Of a stretch of DNA of 64,000 bases, positions 51,013 to 62,011 are shown in pieces. Position 1 is the stretch's first letter; the number at the start of each line of letters is the position of its first letter. Source of the stretch: Phytopythium helicoides (lineage: Eukaryota; Oomycota; Peronosporomycetes; Pythiales; Pythiaceae); NCBI GenBank assembly GCA_024867545.1, contig JANFNE010000008.1, positions 806,001 through 870,000 on the forward strand. The letters are read 5' to 3'. Made by a program: the position numbers and the translations under genes. A model generated the notes under the pieces. The model had not been told where the DNA came from. It saw only the letters and a program-made list of their open reading frames with translations, and did no database searches.

Positions 51013-51670
51013 TCACCAGTCGCGCAGCTGGCGCTTGATCTCCCGCTCGCTGTCTCGCTTGCGCGTGTCGACCTGGTTCTTTTTGAGGCACGCGGCCAGC
51101 GCGACCTTGATCCAGCCCGTCTTGCCGACCTCGAGCCGCAGCGGAATCTGCCATTCGCAATTCCCAAGTCAGCCACCGTTTTCGCAACGCGAGGATGCCG
51201 CCATTTGCCGCCGCACCAGCTGCGCGTTCGGGTGCGTCATGAACTCCTCCATCTTCTTGAGCTCGGACCGGTTGGCGAGCAGCTTGCGCACGCGCGTGGG
51301 CTCTGGGCGGCCGATGAGTCCGTTGCGCCACACTGCAGCAAAAGCAGCGCGTCAGCCGCCGCCAGCAGCCCGCGCAGCTCGCGCGCAGCGCACCTGGCAC
51401 GTGCATCTGGTGCAGGAAGAGCTCGTGGCGGTAGAACTCGGCGAAGGCCGCCGACAGGTCTCCGTTGCGCGCGCGCAGCGACTTGACCTCGGACGGCTGC
51501 AGCTCGATGCCCAGGTTCCACTCGCGCTGCAGCTCGAGCGCGCCGCCGAGCTTGCGCTGCAGCCCGTGGTTGCGCAGCAGCAGCTGCACCGGGTAGTCGC
51601 GCAGCCCCCGCGCGAGCGCCTGGCCCAGCAGCGCCGGGTAGTCGCGCCGCCCCCGCACAAGCGCCATCAT
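51013..51670 (-). CDS. Three-exon small basic protein of unknown function
   Basis: Exons 51670-51394, 51332-51217 and 51147-51013 (introns 61 and 69 nt) give 175 aa. The reconstructed protein is smooth across both joins: ...ELFLHQMHVP / VWRNGLIGRPEPTRVRKLL and MTHPNAQL / IPLRLEVGKTGWIKVALA. It is basic and helical, with an amphipathic N-terminus (MMALVRGRRDYPALLGQALA) that could be a mitochondrial presequence. It ends REIKRQLRDW. No family was recognised. Its ATG lies 59 bp from the ATG of the divergent large gene at 51730, so the two must share a promoter. Confidence 0.65.
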
Positions 51671-51729
51671 GACCCTCCGGCGGCTCGAAAATTGCCAATA
51701 ATCGGCTGGTTGCCCCTGCGAGAAAGGCC

Positions 51730-54700
51730 ATGGCGCGCCATGGGCCGACGCAGGCCGAGATCATCGAGGAGCAGGCGCTGGCGCTCGCCGAGCTGCGCGA
51801 CTTCAAGGCGCGCGCCAAGCTGCGGCTCAAGGAGGCGGCAGCGCGCCTGCGCGAGTACCGCACGCGCGCGGACGCGCTGGTGGCCGAGCTGGCCGAGGCC
51901 AAGCGCGCGCTGCAGGCGGCGAGCAATACGCGGGCGGAGGCGCCGAGGCAGCGCAAGGTGGCGACGCGCGCGGTGGCGGTGCAGACGGAGCGACTGGCGG
52001 CGGTGGATGCGAGCGCACAGACCGAGGCCGAGGCGCCTCGTGCGGTGCGGCGGAGGGAGCAGAGCTGTCAGACGGAGGACGAGGCGGGGAAGGCTCGTGG
52101 CGATGGCGGAGAAGCCCTGCAGCCCGTCAGGTTTGACGGACTGCCGTTCAGCGACGCCACAAGCGCGGCCATCGACGCGGAGCTGGCTATGAGTGACTCG
52201 GACGACGAAGGCACGGGAGTGAAGGCAGCCCTGCAGCGAGCGCCGACGCTGGACGAGATCGCGAGCGCCATCGACGACGAGCTCCAGATGAGCGACGACG
52301 AGCAGGAAGAGACGAAGGCGGTTGATGCGATTGGCGACGCGATTGATGCAGAGCTGGCTACCAGCGACTCCGAGGATGAGCAGCCACCCACGGAGACCAA
52401 GGTGTCTGCGGTTGGAAAGACTGAGGCAACTGTTAAAAAGGGGGAGGTCAGCAGTGCTGCGACTCGAGCGCAGCTGCTCAAGTCGATTGACGATGAAATT
52501 GACGCCGAGCTAGCGTCCTCTTCGGATGAAGAACTAGCAGCACATCAAAAAGATGCGATCACAAAGATTGGCAAGGAGGAACCTAGCTCCAGCAGCAGTG
52601 ATAGCAGCGACAGCAGCGATAGCAGCGATGATGAAGACGAGAACAAGAAGAATAACGACGTAGTAGCGAGAGCGAGTGATCCTCATGTAGACCTGAATCA
52701 ACAAGCTTCAGCTCTCCAGGCAGAGTCAAAAGCAACCACTGACAGCTCAAGGTCAGGATCTGCCGAGATACTGACCCTGGATGCAGATCGAGAGATCGAG
52801 CTTTCGCCGAAGAAAGCAACTGGGTCACTCTGGCTAACCGCGAAACATTCCGGATCACAGTGTTCGAGTGCAGAAAATATAGCTGCTGAGCTGCCTTCCC
52901 GTGTGCCAGTGGTAAACAGCATACCCGAGTCGCTCCCAAGAAGCGGTTCATCAGACACTGAAGAGATTACAACTGACGAAGCTGAGTCCGTGACAGGAAA
53001 AAGCAATGCAACCTTCACTTCTGAAGTGAGCTCCAGAGTTTTGGTCGTGGAGACAGCTGCCATAGCGGATGAAACCAGCACAACGACTTCTGACGTCCGT
53101 GCAAACCACCCCAACGTAGAGCGTGATGGGCCATCACTTTCAAATGCATCACTGTCAACAACACTAGTACGAAAGCGAGGCATCAATGATGTCGGTTTGG
53201 ACAGTTTTGAAGCCACAGAGCATAATTCTACAAAGAAGAAAAAAGCGGACGTGGACATTGACATTAGTGAAGAAGAAGGTGCTATCCACTCGGCAGTTAT
53301 GGCGCCAAACAAAGCGGATGCGCAATCTTCAGAGTCGAAGGTCGTGGCTCCCACCAGTGAACCGCCTGCGAAGGCGCAGAAGAAGCGTGAGCTGTTCCTC
53401 AAGAAGGCCCAGCAGGCTTTTAATCGTGAAATTGCTCGCGCTGATGGCGAAGAACTGAACGAGCAGTATGTGGCGCGAACAATATCAGCTCTTGTGCGAT
53501 GCAGCTCTGCATTTCAAGTATCTCACCCAGAGCATGTGGTACGTCTGTGAGCTGTCCTGGCGTGTGATATCTCCTGACTTACAATTCGCTCTGAGTGTAC
53601 TTTCAGTCTAAGCTTTGCTCGCGCCTTTCCAAAACATTCCGCGACAACGACATGTCGCCTACACTTGTGCTGCAAGGAATTTTGCGCGTATTTCGTGTTC
53701 CTCGAACACGAAAGAAACTCGAGAACGAATCCATTGGGATATGTGAACTCTGCCAGAAGGTACTCCTGGATACGATGGTCATATCTGGAACCGGGGTCAA
53801 AGCAGTATATCGTGAGCTTGATCTGTGTCTCGATATTCTTCGTGACTTGGTGATTGAAGGCCGTACATTACTGGATAACTCGATGCCTTCGGGTGGGGAC
53901 GCGAGTACTCACCTGAAACTCGTCAGCGACTGGAGAGCAAAAACGTCAGCGACGACTGCCACGCTTGACAAGGCTTTTCTCGTCCACATTTGCACTCTCC
54001 ACGCACTGTTGTGTCGATCCACGAGCTTGCTCCACCGCTCTCGAGTGTTGCTATTTGACGTGGTGTGCTCCTACGCTAATATCAAGGGACTCTTGCTGGC
54101 CTCCATGATGATTGAGGTTTCACCAGAACTGCTGGTTGCCGAGTTTGATAACAAGTGCCAAGAGAGAAAGCTGATTCTGAAGGACACACTGATGTACGCT
54201 CTAGTCGTAATAACAAGCATCACCAGTATGAAGCAGCAAGAGCTTTTTGGAGAGTCTGGCGTCGAAATGTTCCATCGAATCCTACGCGCGATTCAGAATG
54301 ACAATATGGACGGGGTGGACGGAGTGGACCCATCCTATCAGCGCCGTTTTGTTACGCAAATTTCAAACGCAGTGTTTGCGCCGCCTAGCGATGTCATGTC
54401 AAGCAAAGAAGTCCTCCTTCAAGTCGGAAAAAGCTTGGAATTGTTGGCTGCAGTCCATGGTGTGGACTTTCTAGCCCGTGAGTTTCGACTGACCCTCTTT
54501 CAAGAGCTCTTTGATGAGTACGATGCAAGCTCCAACCAGCCTGGTAAAGAGTGGACAATTGGAGCGTTGGGACAAGTAGTACATGCCGTCATCTCTTGCC
54601 GTACAAAGGCAGAAAGCAGCGGTATCTCTCTCGTTGAAGGCATTGCAGAATGGCTAATTGAGCTACTTGCCATTCACCCGAGTGACGAGACACGCACGTG

Positions 54701-54923
54701 GCAGCTACAGTCCGCGCTCACAGCAGCAGATCTTGCTACGGGAGCAACAATGTTAGATGTTCCATCCCGACGACGATGTATGCTTGCCATACTCCAATGG
54801 TTTGAGCAGCAGCCTCCACATTGGTTGATGGAGCTCCCAGCCGGATACTTGCGAAGACTGCGGACAGCGATTCTCACTACTCGCCCGCTCTGTCCGCTCC
54901 AGCAGAATGTTAATGTCAAGTGA
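51730..54923 (+). CDS. Large acidic coiled-coil protein, two exons
   Basis: Exons 51730-53538 and 53607-54923 around a 68-nt GTACGT...TTTCAG intron; 1041 aa. The N-terminal 70 residues form a charged coiled coil (ALAELRDFKARAKLRLKEA). Residues about 130-600 are disordered and acidic, with repeated IDAELA / IDDELQMSDDE units and a SSDSSDSSDSSDD run. Residues about 565-1040, mostly exon 2, form an ordered all-helical region with no TM segments (for example KLCSRLSKTFRDND, LDLCLDILRDLV). The layout resembles nuclear scaffold or elongation-complex proteins, but I cannot assign a family. Confidence 0.7.
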
Positions 54924-55402
54924 TTTTCTGCTTGATCGACGACGGCATGTGGATTGCCACGAGGACCGACAGGAAGAAAGCATTATCCTTTGTAAACACG
55001 ATATTTATTGAAATCTCCTGTTGTTTGAATGGCACTATCATGACGAGCTGTGGTGAATTTGGCTGTTGCCAACGCTGGAAATGAAAGCAGGGTAACACGA
55101 CCTTTGGGAAATACTCGCTTACATTGTATTCTGCAACTGCTGCATTACCGCATGCACATTAGTGGCAGTGGGGAACCGTTCGTTGCTCCTACGACTGACC
55201 CACATCCTTCATAAACCTTGGAGCAATAAATCTGAGGCTGGGAAATCGTTGTTGATGCTGCGTTGGAAGTGGTCATCTATCATCAACAAAACGTATTCTT
55301 GGAGCAACGGATCACGGTGAACCGTCACCATGGAAAGCTGCAACGGATTGCTCCTTCGGAGGCCCAACTGCTCCAGAAGCGAGAACTCCTTGCTTGGGTG
55401 TG
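54924..55402. other. Intergenic region
   Basis: 480 bases between two co-oriented genes. Nothing recognisable apart from the upstream region of the channel gene. The channel frame is open slightly further upstream, to a TTG at 55394, but the first ATG is at 55403. Confidence 0.4.
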
Positions 55403-58400
55403 ATGGCTACCGACGGCAAGGACGGAGCAGATCCGGAAGACAAGCGTCAAACTCCGGCGCCTTCCGAAGCTGTTGGGCTTCCTTCTGACGCAAACGTTGT
55501 GCCAGTTGGAGAACAAGGTGATTGCACTAAAAATGATGAGCCTAGCTCCGAAGATGTAGTTACTGCTGCAGGTAATGGTGATGAGGACGGCACCAGTGTC
55601 AGTGGGGATCCAGCAAGCAACGATATAGCCACAGCCAACGTTGTGGTCGATATGATGCAGCTAGATAGCGCTACTCAAGGATTTCAAGACAAGCATGTGG
55701 AGGCATTAGATCCTCCTCCATTGGCACCAGCTCAAGTGTCGGATCCCCGGAGCACTCTTGGGAATGAGTTGGATGCTCAACAAGATATGACGTTGAGTAG
55801 CGACTTCAAAGCGATGGCAAGGATCGCAATGGCCAATGCACGGCACAACCGGCTTGCAGGCGGATCCAAGACAGTCTTCAATGTGAAAATGAGGCACATA
55901 GGCGAGCTCGGAATCGGCTTTCAGCTCTATTTCATGCTAACCAAGTACCTCGGCGTAACATTCTTTGTGATGGGGCTAGTCGCTCTCCCAGCGATCATTC
56001 TCAACAATTACGGGCACGGTATCACAAGCAAAATGGTCGATCCGCTACAGCTTGCGTACGCATCTTTGGGGAATCAGGGTGTAAACAGCCAAATTGCAAA
56101 CAACACACTGATGTGCTTGCCGCTTGGCAATATTGATTGCACTTGGGAGACGGTAACTACGCCATTAACGACGGATCCGTACCGAGTTACATGGATCCTA
56201 ACGCTTAGCGACTGCTCGTACTCGGTTTTGTTCGCACTCTTCTGTGTGTTCTACTGGCGCCGTGTTCGTTCAGCGATCGAGCTGCACCTTACAGAGAATC
56301 TCACACCTGCGAAATATGCCGTCTTTGTACGGGGTTTGCCACCGGACGCAACAGAGGAAGAGATCATCAAGCACTTTAACGAGCTATTTGACCCGACAGT
56401 TCGTGACCAGTACTTTCCACTCTGGTTTGGCTGTTGCTGGGGTCGACGGCAGAAAGTCAGGAACTCTCGTCTCCCAGTAGCAATCAACAACAGCGTCGTT
56501 TCAAACCTAGATCACTTAAACGGTACAAATCGAGGCACCAACGCGAAGAAAATGTACCTAAATACATGGGTCGCAGAAGTGAGCATTGCTCACCCAACTG
56601 GTGGTCTCCTTCGCGCGTTCTTGTCCATGGAGGCACTAACGCAAAATATCGCCGAAACTGAAACATTGATCGAGACTCTAAACAAAGAAAAAGCTGCGTC
56701 TCCAGGAACATTCCATCCTCGGGATGAAAAACTCATCGTCTCATCAACCAAGAAACTAAAGAAGCTGACCTCGCGTTTAGAGAAGGCAAAGAGCAGCATC
56801 AAACAGCTACGTGATGTACTCCCTGCAGAGTCCAAGAAAAAGAAGAGTTCGGACACCGATAAGCTAGAACAGAAGATGCGAGAGTCCGAACTTGCGACAA
56901 CGAACAAGAAAGATCTACATCGCCGTGCATCGATGACTCGAGCCAAGATGAAGGAGGCGGCAAACGCAGCGAAGAAGGCAGCAACCAAAACGCAGCGCGC
57001 ATTTAACTGGGATGGGTGCGAGTGTGCCTTCGTTGTGTTCAATAATCTTGAATCACGGCGCCGGTGTCTCCGCGACTACCGATTGTCCGGCCGCTGGCTA
57101 TTGAGGCGTTTTCAGCCTGGTTCTCTCCGTTTTCGGAGCAAGCATCCACTGATCGTATGTGAAGCACCTGAGCCATCCAATATTCTCTGGGAAAACCTTG
57201 AGGTGACTGATCGTGGCCGGTTTTACCGCCAGTCTTTCACTAACTTTTTGACGTTCATACTGCTCTTGGCGTCTTGTATTGTTATTTCGGCTGCTCAGTC
57301 AGCTCAACAAGACTTTCAGAGCAAAATGCCCCCTGACGGATTGTGTGACACGAGCCTTCCTCAGGTATTCTATGGCAGTAGCTCGTTCCAATCTCACCGA
57401 AAGATCAAATGGGAGCTTGAATGGGATTCGAGTGCGACGTGTCCTGCTGATGCTAACGGTGGAGCCTTGTATCACATCGCTTACTCGAACGGCATTATCA
57501 ATAATTTCACATTTACTCCTTCATTCGGACCATCCAACCCGTCACCTGTTCGCTGCACCGATCCATGCATCTCCGAGGCAAGTGACCAAGTGTGTAGCAC
57601 TTTGCCGTGCTTTGACTATCAGTCGCTCGTAATTGAAGGTGGGCAAACTTGCGAGACATACCTGGCAAGCCACGTATTGTACTGCTACTGCTCATCTGCG
57701 CTGACTGATAGTATAGCGCAGTATGGATATGTGAAAGGGGCCAAGAAGTTATGGAACGAGTTTGTCCCGTGCCGCGCATTCATCAAAGACTACTCGTTAA
57801 AGAATGCATACATTGTCGTGGCGGCTGCGGTTGTAGTTATCGTGAATCTGCTGCTGAAGATGCTTATCCACGCACTTGCAGCATTCGAGCGGCACTCAAG
57901 TGAATCAGCCAAGATGCTGGCGATCGCATTGAAGACGTTCGGAGCCCAACTGCTAAACACGGCAATTATCGTTTTGTTTGTAAATGCATCGCTTGGCTTG
58001 TCTTCAGTACCAGTCATCAAGGAGTTGTTTAAGGGAAAATACCGCGATTTTGAGCGCGAGTGGTATCCGAGTGTCGGCATGGGAATCACCACCACCATGC
58101 TAATCAATGCCGTCATGCCACAGCTCACGCTCTGCGTGCAGATGTTTGTAGTGGCCCCGCTCATGCGGTTTGTATCTCGACGCTCTATTCGCACACAGCA
58201 GCAAATGAATCGACTGTATGCTGGCCCAGAATTCGACATGTCTGTGCGCTATCCCATGGTGCTGAACTCAGTGTTTGTCACTATGATGTTTGCTGGAGGC
58301 TCTCCGATCCTGCTCTTTATTGCGGCTCTCACGTCCACTGCAACTTTCTGGCTCGACAAGATGTCACTTCTACACTTGTATAGCGTGAGAACAGCGTATG

Positions 58401-59479
58401 ATGAAGAGCTTGGTGAGGTCGCGCTACGTGCGCTACCTTGGACTTTGGCGTTGCACTTCGGGTTCTCGGCTTGGATGTATGGGAACTCAGACCTTATGAA
58501 GGCTAACTTGGTGGATTTACGGTGGGTCCTGAAGTCTGTCGGGTTGTCGTCGCTTGTTCGAGCCAATCCAAACGCCACTAGCAATGATCTGTACGCGTTG
58601 CTGCTCAACAAGGCTGCAAATTTTGACGCTCTTGGGAAATACGGACTTATCGTCAAACTTGTCCGTACCCATGTGATGCTCATGTCAATTCTATTTGCTG
58701 CAACAGTCGTATGTATTCTGCTATCAACTATCTTACTCCCGGTGGTGATCGCAGCGGGAGCAGTGGTTATGAAGGGTTTGGATCGGTTTATCCGATACAT
58801 CCTCGGCGTCGTAAGTCGTATCTTCTCAGTTGCCACTGCGTGCTTGAGCAAACCCAAAGGAAGGCGCAAGCGCAAGCACGTGGTCGCACCAGAGTTTACT
58901 GCAGTGTTCCGCAAGTCTGTTCGCCGGAGTTTCTGGCCTGAGCGTGCACAAGGCTTTCATATGGAGGAGGTGCCAGGTGAAGGTGACATGAAGCCCCACT
59001 TTGAGCTCTTCTGTGTGTTCAAAGAGGACACCGTCGTCCATGGCGTGAAGCGCAAAGCAGACACCCGGAAGCTGACGTGGGAAGCGATGCGAGCACCTGT
59101 CAAGTCGTATTCGATCGAAATGAATCCGCGGTATATTCTAGCTGTCAAGCAAGTAGAGGAGGCTTGGGCTGCAGTCAAGCGGAGCGACGGTATACTCCGT
59201 GGCAAAATCACACCGATCATTGATCATCAAGAAGGGGCAGCTGTGGAATCGTTGGTGACTGCCACTGAGCCAACGGTCCCGATCAATGAAATCAGTTCAA
59301 ACGAAAGCGCACATAGCAATATCCCAGCGCTCCCACAAGTGGATAACAAGCAGGCTGTATGCAATGACTTGAGTGGTGAGCAAACTCCTGCTGCTGAGAT
59401 GATCGAGACGCAACTGGATCCCGCTGATGCTGCTGACGAGGAATCCCCGGCTCTCACTGAGGAAATTGGACAGAGTTAG
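55403..59479 (+). CDS. CSC1/TMEM63/OSCA-like (DUF221) channel, intact
   Basis: 1358 aa, single exon, likely plasma-membrane ion channel of the hyperosmolality- and mechanically gated class. About 130 disordered N-terminal residues are followed by a first hydrophobic segment (LYFMLTKYLGVTFFVMGLV) and a second (about 275). A cytosolic RRM-like domain (KYAVFVRGLPPDATEEEI ... CAFVVFNNLESRRRC) has a Lys-rich coiled insert, then the family-typical APEPSNILWENLEV. After the next helix lies an extracellular loop of about 170 residues rich in Cys (CDTS, RCTDPC, VCSTLPCF, YCYCSS). The remaining pore-region helices include RYPMVLNSVFVTMMFAGGSP and a Lys-rich cytosolic tail. It is the functional paralogue of the pseudogene at 30199. 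Confidence 0.8.
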   Translation: MATDGKDGADPEDKRQTPAPSEAVGLPSDANVVPVGEQGDCTKNDEPSSEDVVTAAGNGDEDGTSVSGDPASNDIATANVVVDMMQLDSATQGFQDKHVEALDPPPLAPAQVSDPRSTLGNELDAQQDMTLSSDFKAMARIAMANARHNRLAGGSKTVFNVKMRHIGELGIGFQLYFMLTKYLGVTFFVMGLVALPAIILNNYGHGITSKMVDPLQLAYASLGNQGVNSQIANNTLMCLPLGNIDCTWETVTTPLTTDPYRVTWILTLSDCSYSVLFALFCVFYWRRVRSAIELHLTENLTPAKYAVFVRGLPPDATEEEIIKHFNELFDPTVRDQYFPLWFGCCWGRRQKVRNSRLPVAINNSVVSNLDHLNGTNRGTNAKKMYLNTWVAEVSIAHPTGGLLRAFLSMEALTQNIAETETLIETLNKEKAASPGTFHPRDEKLIVSSTKKLKKLTSRLEKAKSSIKQLRDVLPAESKKKKSSDTDKLEQKMRESELATTNKKDLHRRASMTRAKMKEAANAAKKAATKTQRAFNWDGCECAFVVFNNLESRRRCLRDYRLSGRWLLRRFQPGSLRFRSKHPLIVCEAPEPSNILWENLEVTDRGRFYRQSFTNFLTFILLLASCIVISAAQSAQQDFQSKMPPDGLCDTSLPQVFYGSSSFQSHRKIKWELEWDSSATCPADANGGALYHIAYSNGIINNFTFTPSFGPSNPSPVRCTDPCISEASDQVCSTLPCFDYQSLVIEGGQTCETYLASHVLYCYCSSALTDSIAQYGYVKGAKKLWNEFVPCRAFIKDYSLKNAYIVVAAAVVVIVNLLLKMLIHALAAFERHSSESAKMLAIALKTFGAQLLNTAIIVLFVNASLGLSSVPVIKELFKGKYRDFEREWYPSVGMGITTTMLINAVMPQLTLCVQMFVVAPLMRFVSRRSIRTQQQMNRLYAGPEFDMSVRYPMVLNSVFVTMMFAGGSPILLFIAALTSTATFWLDKMSLLHLYSVRTAYDEELGEVALRALPWTLALHFGFSAWMYGNSDLMKANLVDLRWVLKSVGLSSLVRANPNATSNDLYALLLNKAANFDALGKYGLIVKLVRTHVMLMSILFAATVVCILLSTILLPVVIAAGAVVMKGLDRFIRYILGVVSRIFSVATACLSKPKGRRKRKHVVAPEFTAVFRKSVRRSFWPERAQGFHMEEVPGEGDMKPHFELFCVFKEDTVVHGVKRKADTRKLTWEAMRAPVKSYSIEMNPRYILAVKQVEEAWAAVKRSDGILRGKITPIIDHQEGAAVESLVTATEPTVPINEISSNESAHSNIPALPQVDNKQAVCNDLSGEQTPAAEMIETQLDPADAADEESPALTEEIGQS

Positions 59480-59858
59480 AGCTCGAGCAATTTGGATACG
59501 TATCACTTGACAAGCTTGTGTCGAAGATCCGGAGTAGATCAAACACCACAACTTGCCTATTTCAAGCTCGTAGCCGCCCAGAACGGCAGGTAGCATACAT
59601 GAAAATACTCGCTTGGATAAATGCATCTGCTCGTGTTTGACGTTTGCTTGATCGTTTCCCTTTTGCTGTTCACTCGCAAAAATAGCTGCTGTTCTGATCG
59701 GACAATGAGGTCATGCTGCTCTCAGCACCGTCCTCGCCTTCATACCATGCTTCATTTCCTCATCTCAGACTTCGACTGAAGGCGGAACTTGGCAAACGGT
59801 CCACGCCATTCCGGCTTTTCCGACGAGCTAGGGACAAGTTTCGACCGAACTCAGCGCC
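59480..59858. other. Intergenic region
   Basis: 379 bases between the channel stop and the tubby-like start. No gene or repeat seen. Confidence 0.4.
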
Positions 59859-61133
59859 ATGACGGACTCGATGCGACCAAACTTGCACATCCAGACAGAT
59901 AACTTGGCTCAACTCCCACCCCCGTCGACAACTGCTAGCCATGTACAGCCTTCTGCCGCCGGAAGCCTCACGTTTCTTGAGAAGGCAACCAAGATGCTCA
60001 CTGATCGACTCGGAAGCGTTAATGCCAGCGATGAAACACGCGCTGCTGATTGTGTGCTCGCTCCCACGACTGCTGAGTGGGGAACGAGTATACGCAAAGA
60101 GAAATTTCAAGATATGGACCTCCTTGAGAGCGGCAATGCGCGCGAGTACATCAGCGAGGAGTGTCTGAGTCCGACGCAAGCCAAGTCATGGACGTACTCC
60201 ACCGTCGAACGCACCAACAAGTCCCAATACCGCATGTACTGGAACAGCGACCAGTTCCTGCTCAGTGCCAAGCAAGTCGGCGGCAACTTCTTCATCAGCC
60301 AATACGAAACATTTCCTGAACGCGGCGACAGTACTGACGAGCCCACAGGTCACTACTGTGCCGTGTTGCGCAAGGTCGGTGACCACAACTTCAAGCTGTA
60401 CTCGTGTGGTTGTGAGGGCTGCGACCAGAGCTTCAGCACTTTCACATGCACCAACACAAAGGAGGATGCAAGCACCGATGCGGAGGTGAGCGCTGACGTA
60501 ACAGCGAGCGGTAGCAGCTCGTCCCATCCGCACCTGACTGAAGGAGCCGATCGGCAGCTGCTTGCTGACATCTCGCACTTCACCAAGGCTGCTGGAATCG
60601 CGGGATCGGAGATGCGGTGCTTCCAAGTGATCATTCCGGCTGTGATGGAGGATCGTCGGTCACGCGTTGTGTGGTGTCCGCGAGTCAGTCGCTCCGTCAC
60701 TCCGTCGGGTGGAACACCTCGCGGCACACCGACACGAGAACTTGTCACGTCTCCTTCTCCACTTAACAAGCGCAAGCATACGTTCACATTCGATGCCCCG
60801 ACAAGCGATCGTATTCGCATCGGCAGCAAGCTCCCAGTGTGGTGCCCCGAGGTAAACTCTCTCATGCTCAAGTTCCACGGCGGGCGGATCCGCGAGGCGT
60901 CCGCCAAGAACTTCATGCTCATGATCGAGGACGAGCCCGTGCCAAGCGTGCGCGGTGACAGCGGCGCAGCTGGACTCGATCCCAACGGGTCCAACCGCGT
61001 CGTGATGCAGTTCGGCAAATTCAGCAAGTCTAAGTTTGCGCTCGACTTCCGCTACCCGCTCGCCCCCGTGCAGGCTTTCGCCATCGGGCTTTCGTCGTGC
61101 GCGTGGAACATCAAGCCGCCGACCACGAGCTAG
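59859..61133 (+). CDS. Tubby-like protein
   Basis: 424 aa. The C-terminal half is the tubby beta-barrel, a phosphoinositide-binding domain. Signs in order: the start region WTYSTVERTNKSQYRMYW, a central strand series (CAVLRKVGDHNFKLYSC), RIRIGSKLPVWCPEVNSL, ASAKNFMLMIEDE, and the diagnostic end VMQFGKFSKSKFALDFRYPL then APVQAFAIGLSSCAWNIKP. In other eukaryotes tubby proteins tether to PI(4,5)P2 membranes and can act in ciliary cargo transport or transcription. The N-terminal 90 residues are variable. A Ser/Asp-rich loop (about 205-235) interrupts the domain. Oomycete zoospores are flagellated, so a ciliary role is plausible but unproven here. Confidence 0.9.
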   Translation: MTDSMRPNLHIQTDNLAQLPPPSTTASHVQPSAAGSLTFLEKATKMLTDRLGSVNASDETRAADCVLAPTTAEWGTSIRKEKFQDMDLLESGNAREYISEECLSPTQAKSWTYSTVERTNKSQYRMYWNSDQFLLSAKQVGGNFFISQYETFPERGDSTDEPTGHYCAVLRKVGDHNFKLYSCGCEGCDQSFSTFTCTNTKEDASTDAEVSADVTASGSSSSHPHLTEGADRQLLADISHFTKAAGIAGSEMRCFQVIIPAVMEDRRSRVVWCPRVSRSVTPSGGTPRGTPTRELVTSPSPLNKRKHTFTFDAPTSDRIRIGSKLPVWCPEVNSLMLKFHGGRIREASAKNFMLMIEDEPVPSVRGDSGAAGLDPNGSNRVVMQFGKFSKSKFALDFRYPLAPVQAFAIGLSSCAWNIKPPTTS

Positions 61134-61228
61134 CCGTGCCGCGCGAAGGCGCCGCGTGCATGTCGACGATTAACTTATCCTTTTGCTTCAATCACCACGT
61201 ACTTGGCTTGCTCTGTTGTCTCCCTTCG

Positions 61229-62011
61229 CTACTCATGTGCTTGCTTGCGTCCCGACTGGAGCTTGATGTCTGGGCACTTGTTAGATAGGATGCGTCGGAA
61301 GGACGAGAGCGAGGGCCGCATCTCCCGCTGCGCCTCACTGCACGCCGCGCTGGTCTCGAACTCGCGCAGCAGCCGCTCCCACGTGAAGTCGGGCGGCAGT
61401 AGTGTGTACGTCTGCTCGACCATGGCGCTCTTGCGCTGGCCGTGCTCCTGCTTTCGCACCCGCACACGCTGCGTGACAACCTGTCCTCGCTCGCTGGCGA
61501 ACCGCCGCAGCCAGTCAGCCAGCAGCTCGTCGTCGAGCACCTTGGCGTTGCGGTTGTGCGCGTTGCCGTGCGGAGCGGCCACCAGCTGCTTGTCCTCGTG
61601 CACCACTCGTCGGTAGCGGTTTAGCGAGCACGTGGAGACGCCGAAGGCGGCTACGAACGCCTCTCGGCAGACCTCACCCACGATCGGCAGGTAATACGCG
61701 AACCGCCTGCGCGAGTTGGGGGCGTCTGCAGCGGGCGCTGCGGCCGAGGTGGCCGAGCTGCTCGCCGCCGCCCCAAGCCGAGCTGCAGGCCGCGAGCCCA
61801 CGAGCGAGGACAGCGAGAGCGCCGTGAAGAGGCAGACCTTGCGCTCGCGCTTGGTCATGGCCGCCAGCGAGGCCGCGAGCGCCTCCAAATCCGCGCGGGG
61901 CGTCGCGTCGGCCGCGAGGCAGCGCCGGGCGCAGCACTCGAGCGCTGCGAGCGCCTCGACGCTCGAGCTGTTGGCTCCTTGGCCGTCGGCGGGGGCTGCG
62001 GCGCTGCTCAT
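61229..62011 (-). CDS. Protein with transposase-domain-like region
   Basis: 260 aa from ATG 62011; the upstream open frame begins with GTG. Ala/Ser-rich N-terminal 100 residues are followed by RRFAYYLPIVGEVCREAFVA, FGVSTCSLNRYRRVV and a region ending PHGNAHNRNAK. This resembles the conserved helical block (vCr..F....gis..r...v....G..g...n) found in many eukaryotic DDE-transposase-derived and unnamed repetitive proteins. No DDE triad is visible and the protein ends soon after, so it is either a domesticated fragment or the first exon of a longer gene. Convergent with the tubby-like gene, 95 bp between stops. Confidence 0.5.
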   Translation of the reverse strand: MSSAAAPADGQGANSSSVEALAALECCARRCLAADATPRADLEALAASLAAMTKRERKVCLFTALSLSSLVGSRPAARLGAAASSSATSAAAPAADAPNSRRRFAYYLPIVGEVCREAFVAAFGVSTCSLNRYRRVVHEDKQLVAAPHGNAHNRNAKVLDDELLADWLRRFASERGQVVTQRVRVRKQEHGQRKSAMVEQTYTLLPPDFTWERLLREFETSAACSEAQREMRPSLSSFRRILSNKCPDIKLQSGRKQAHE

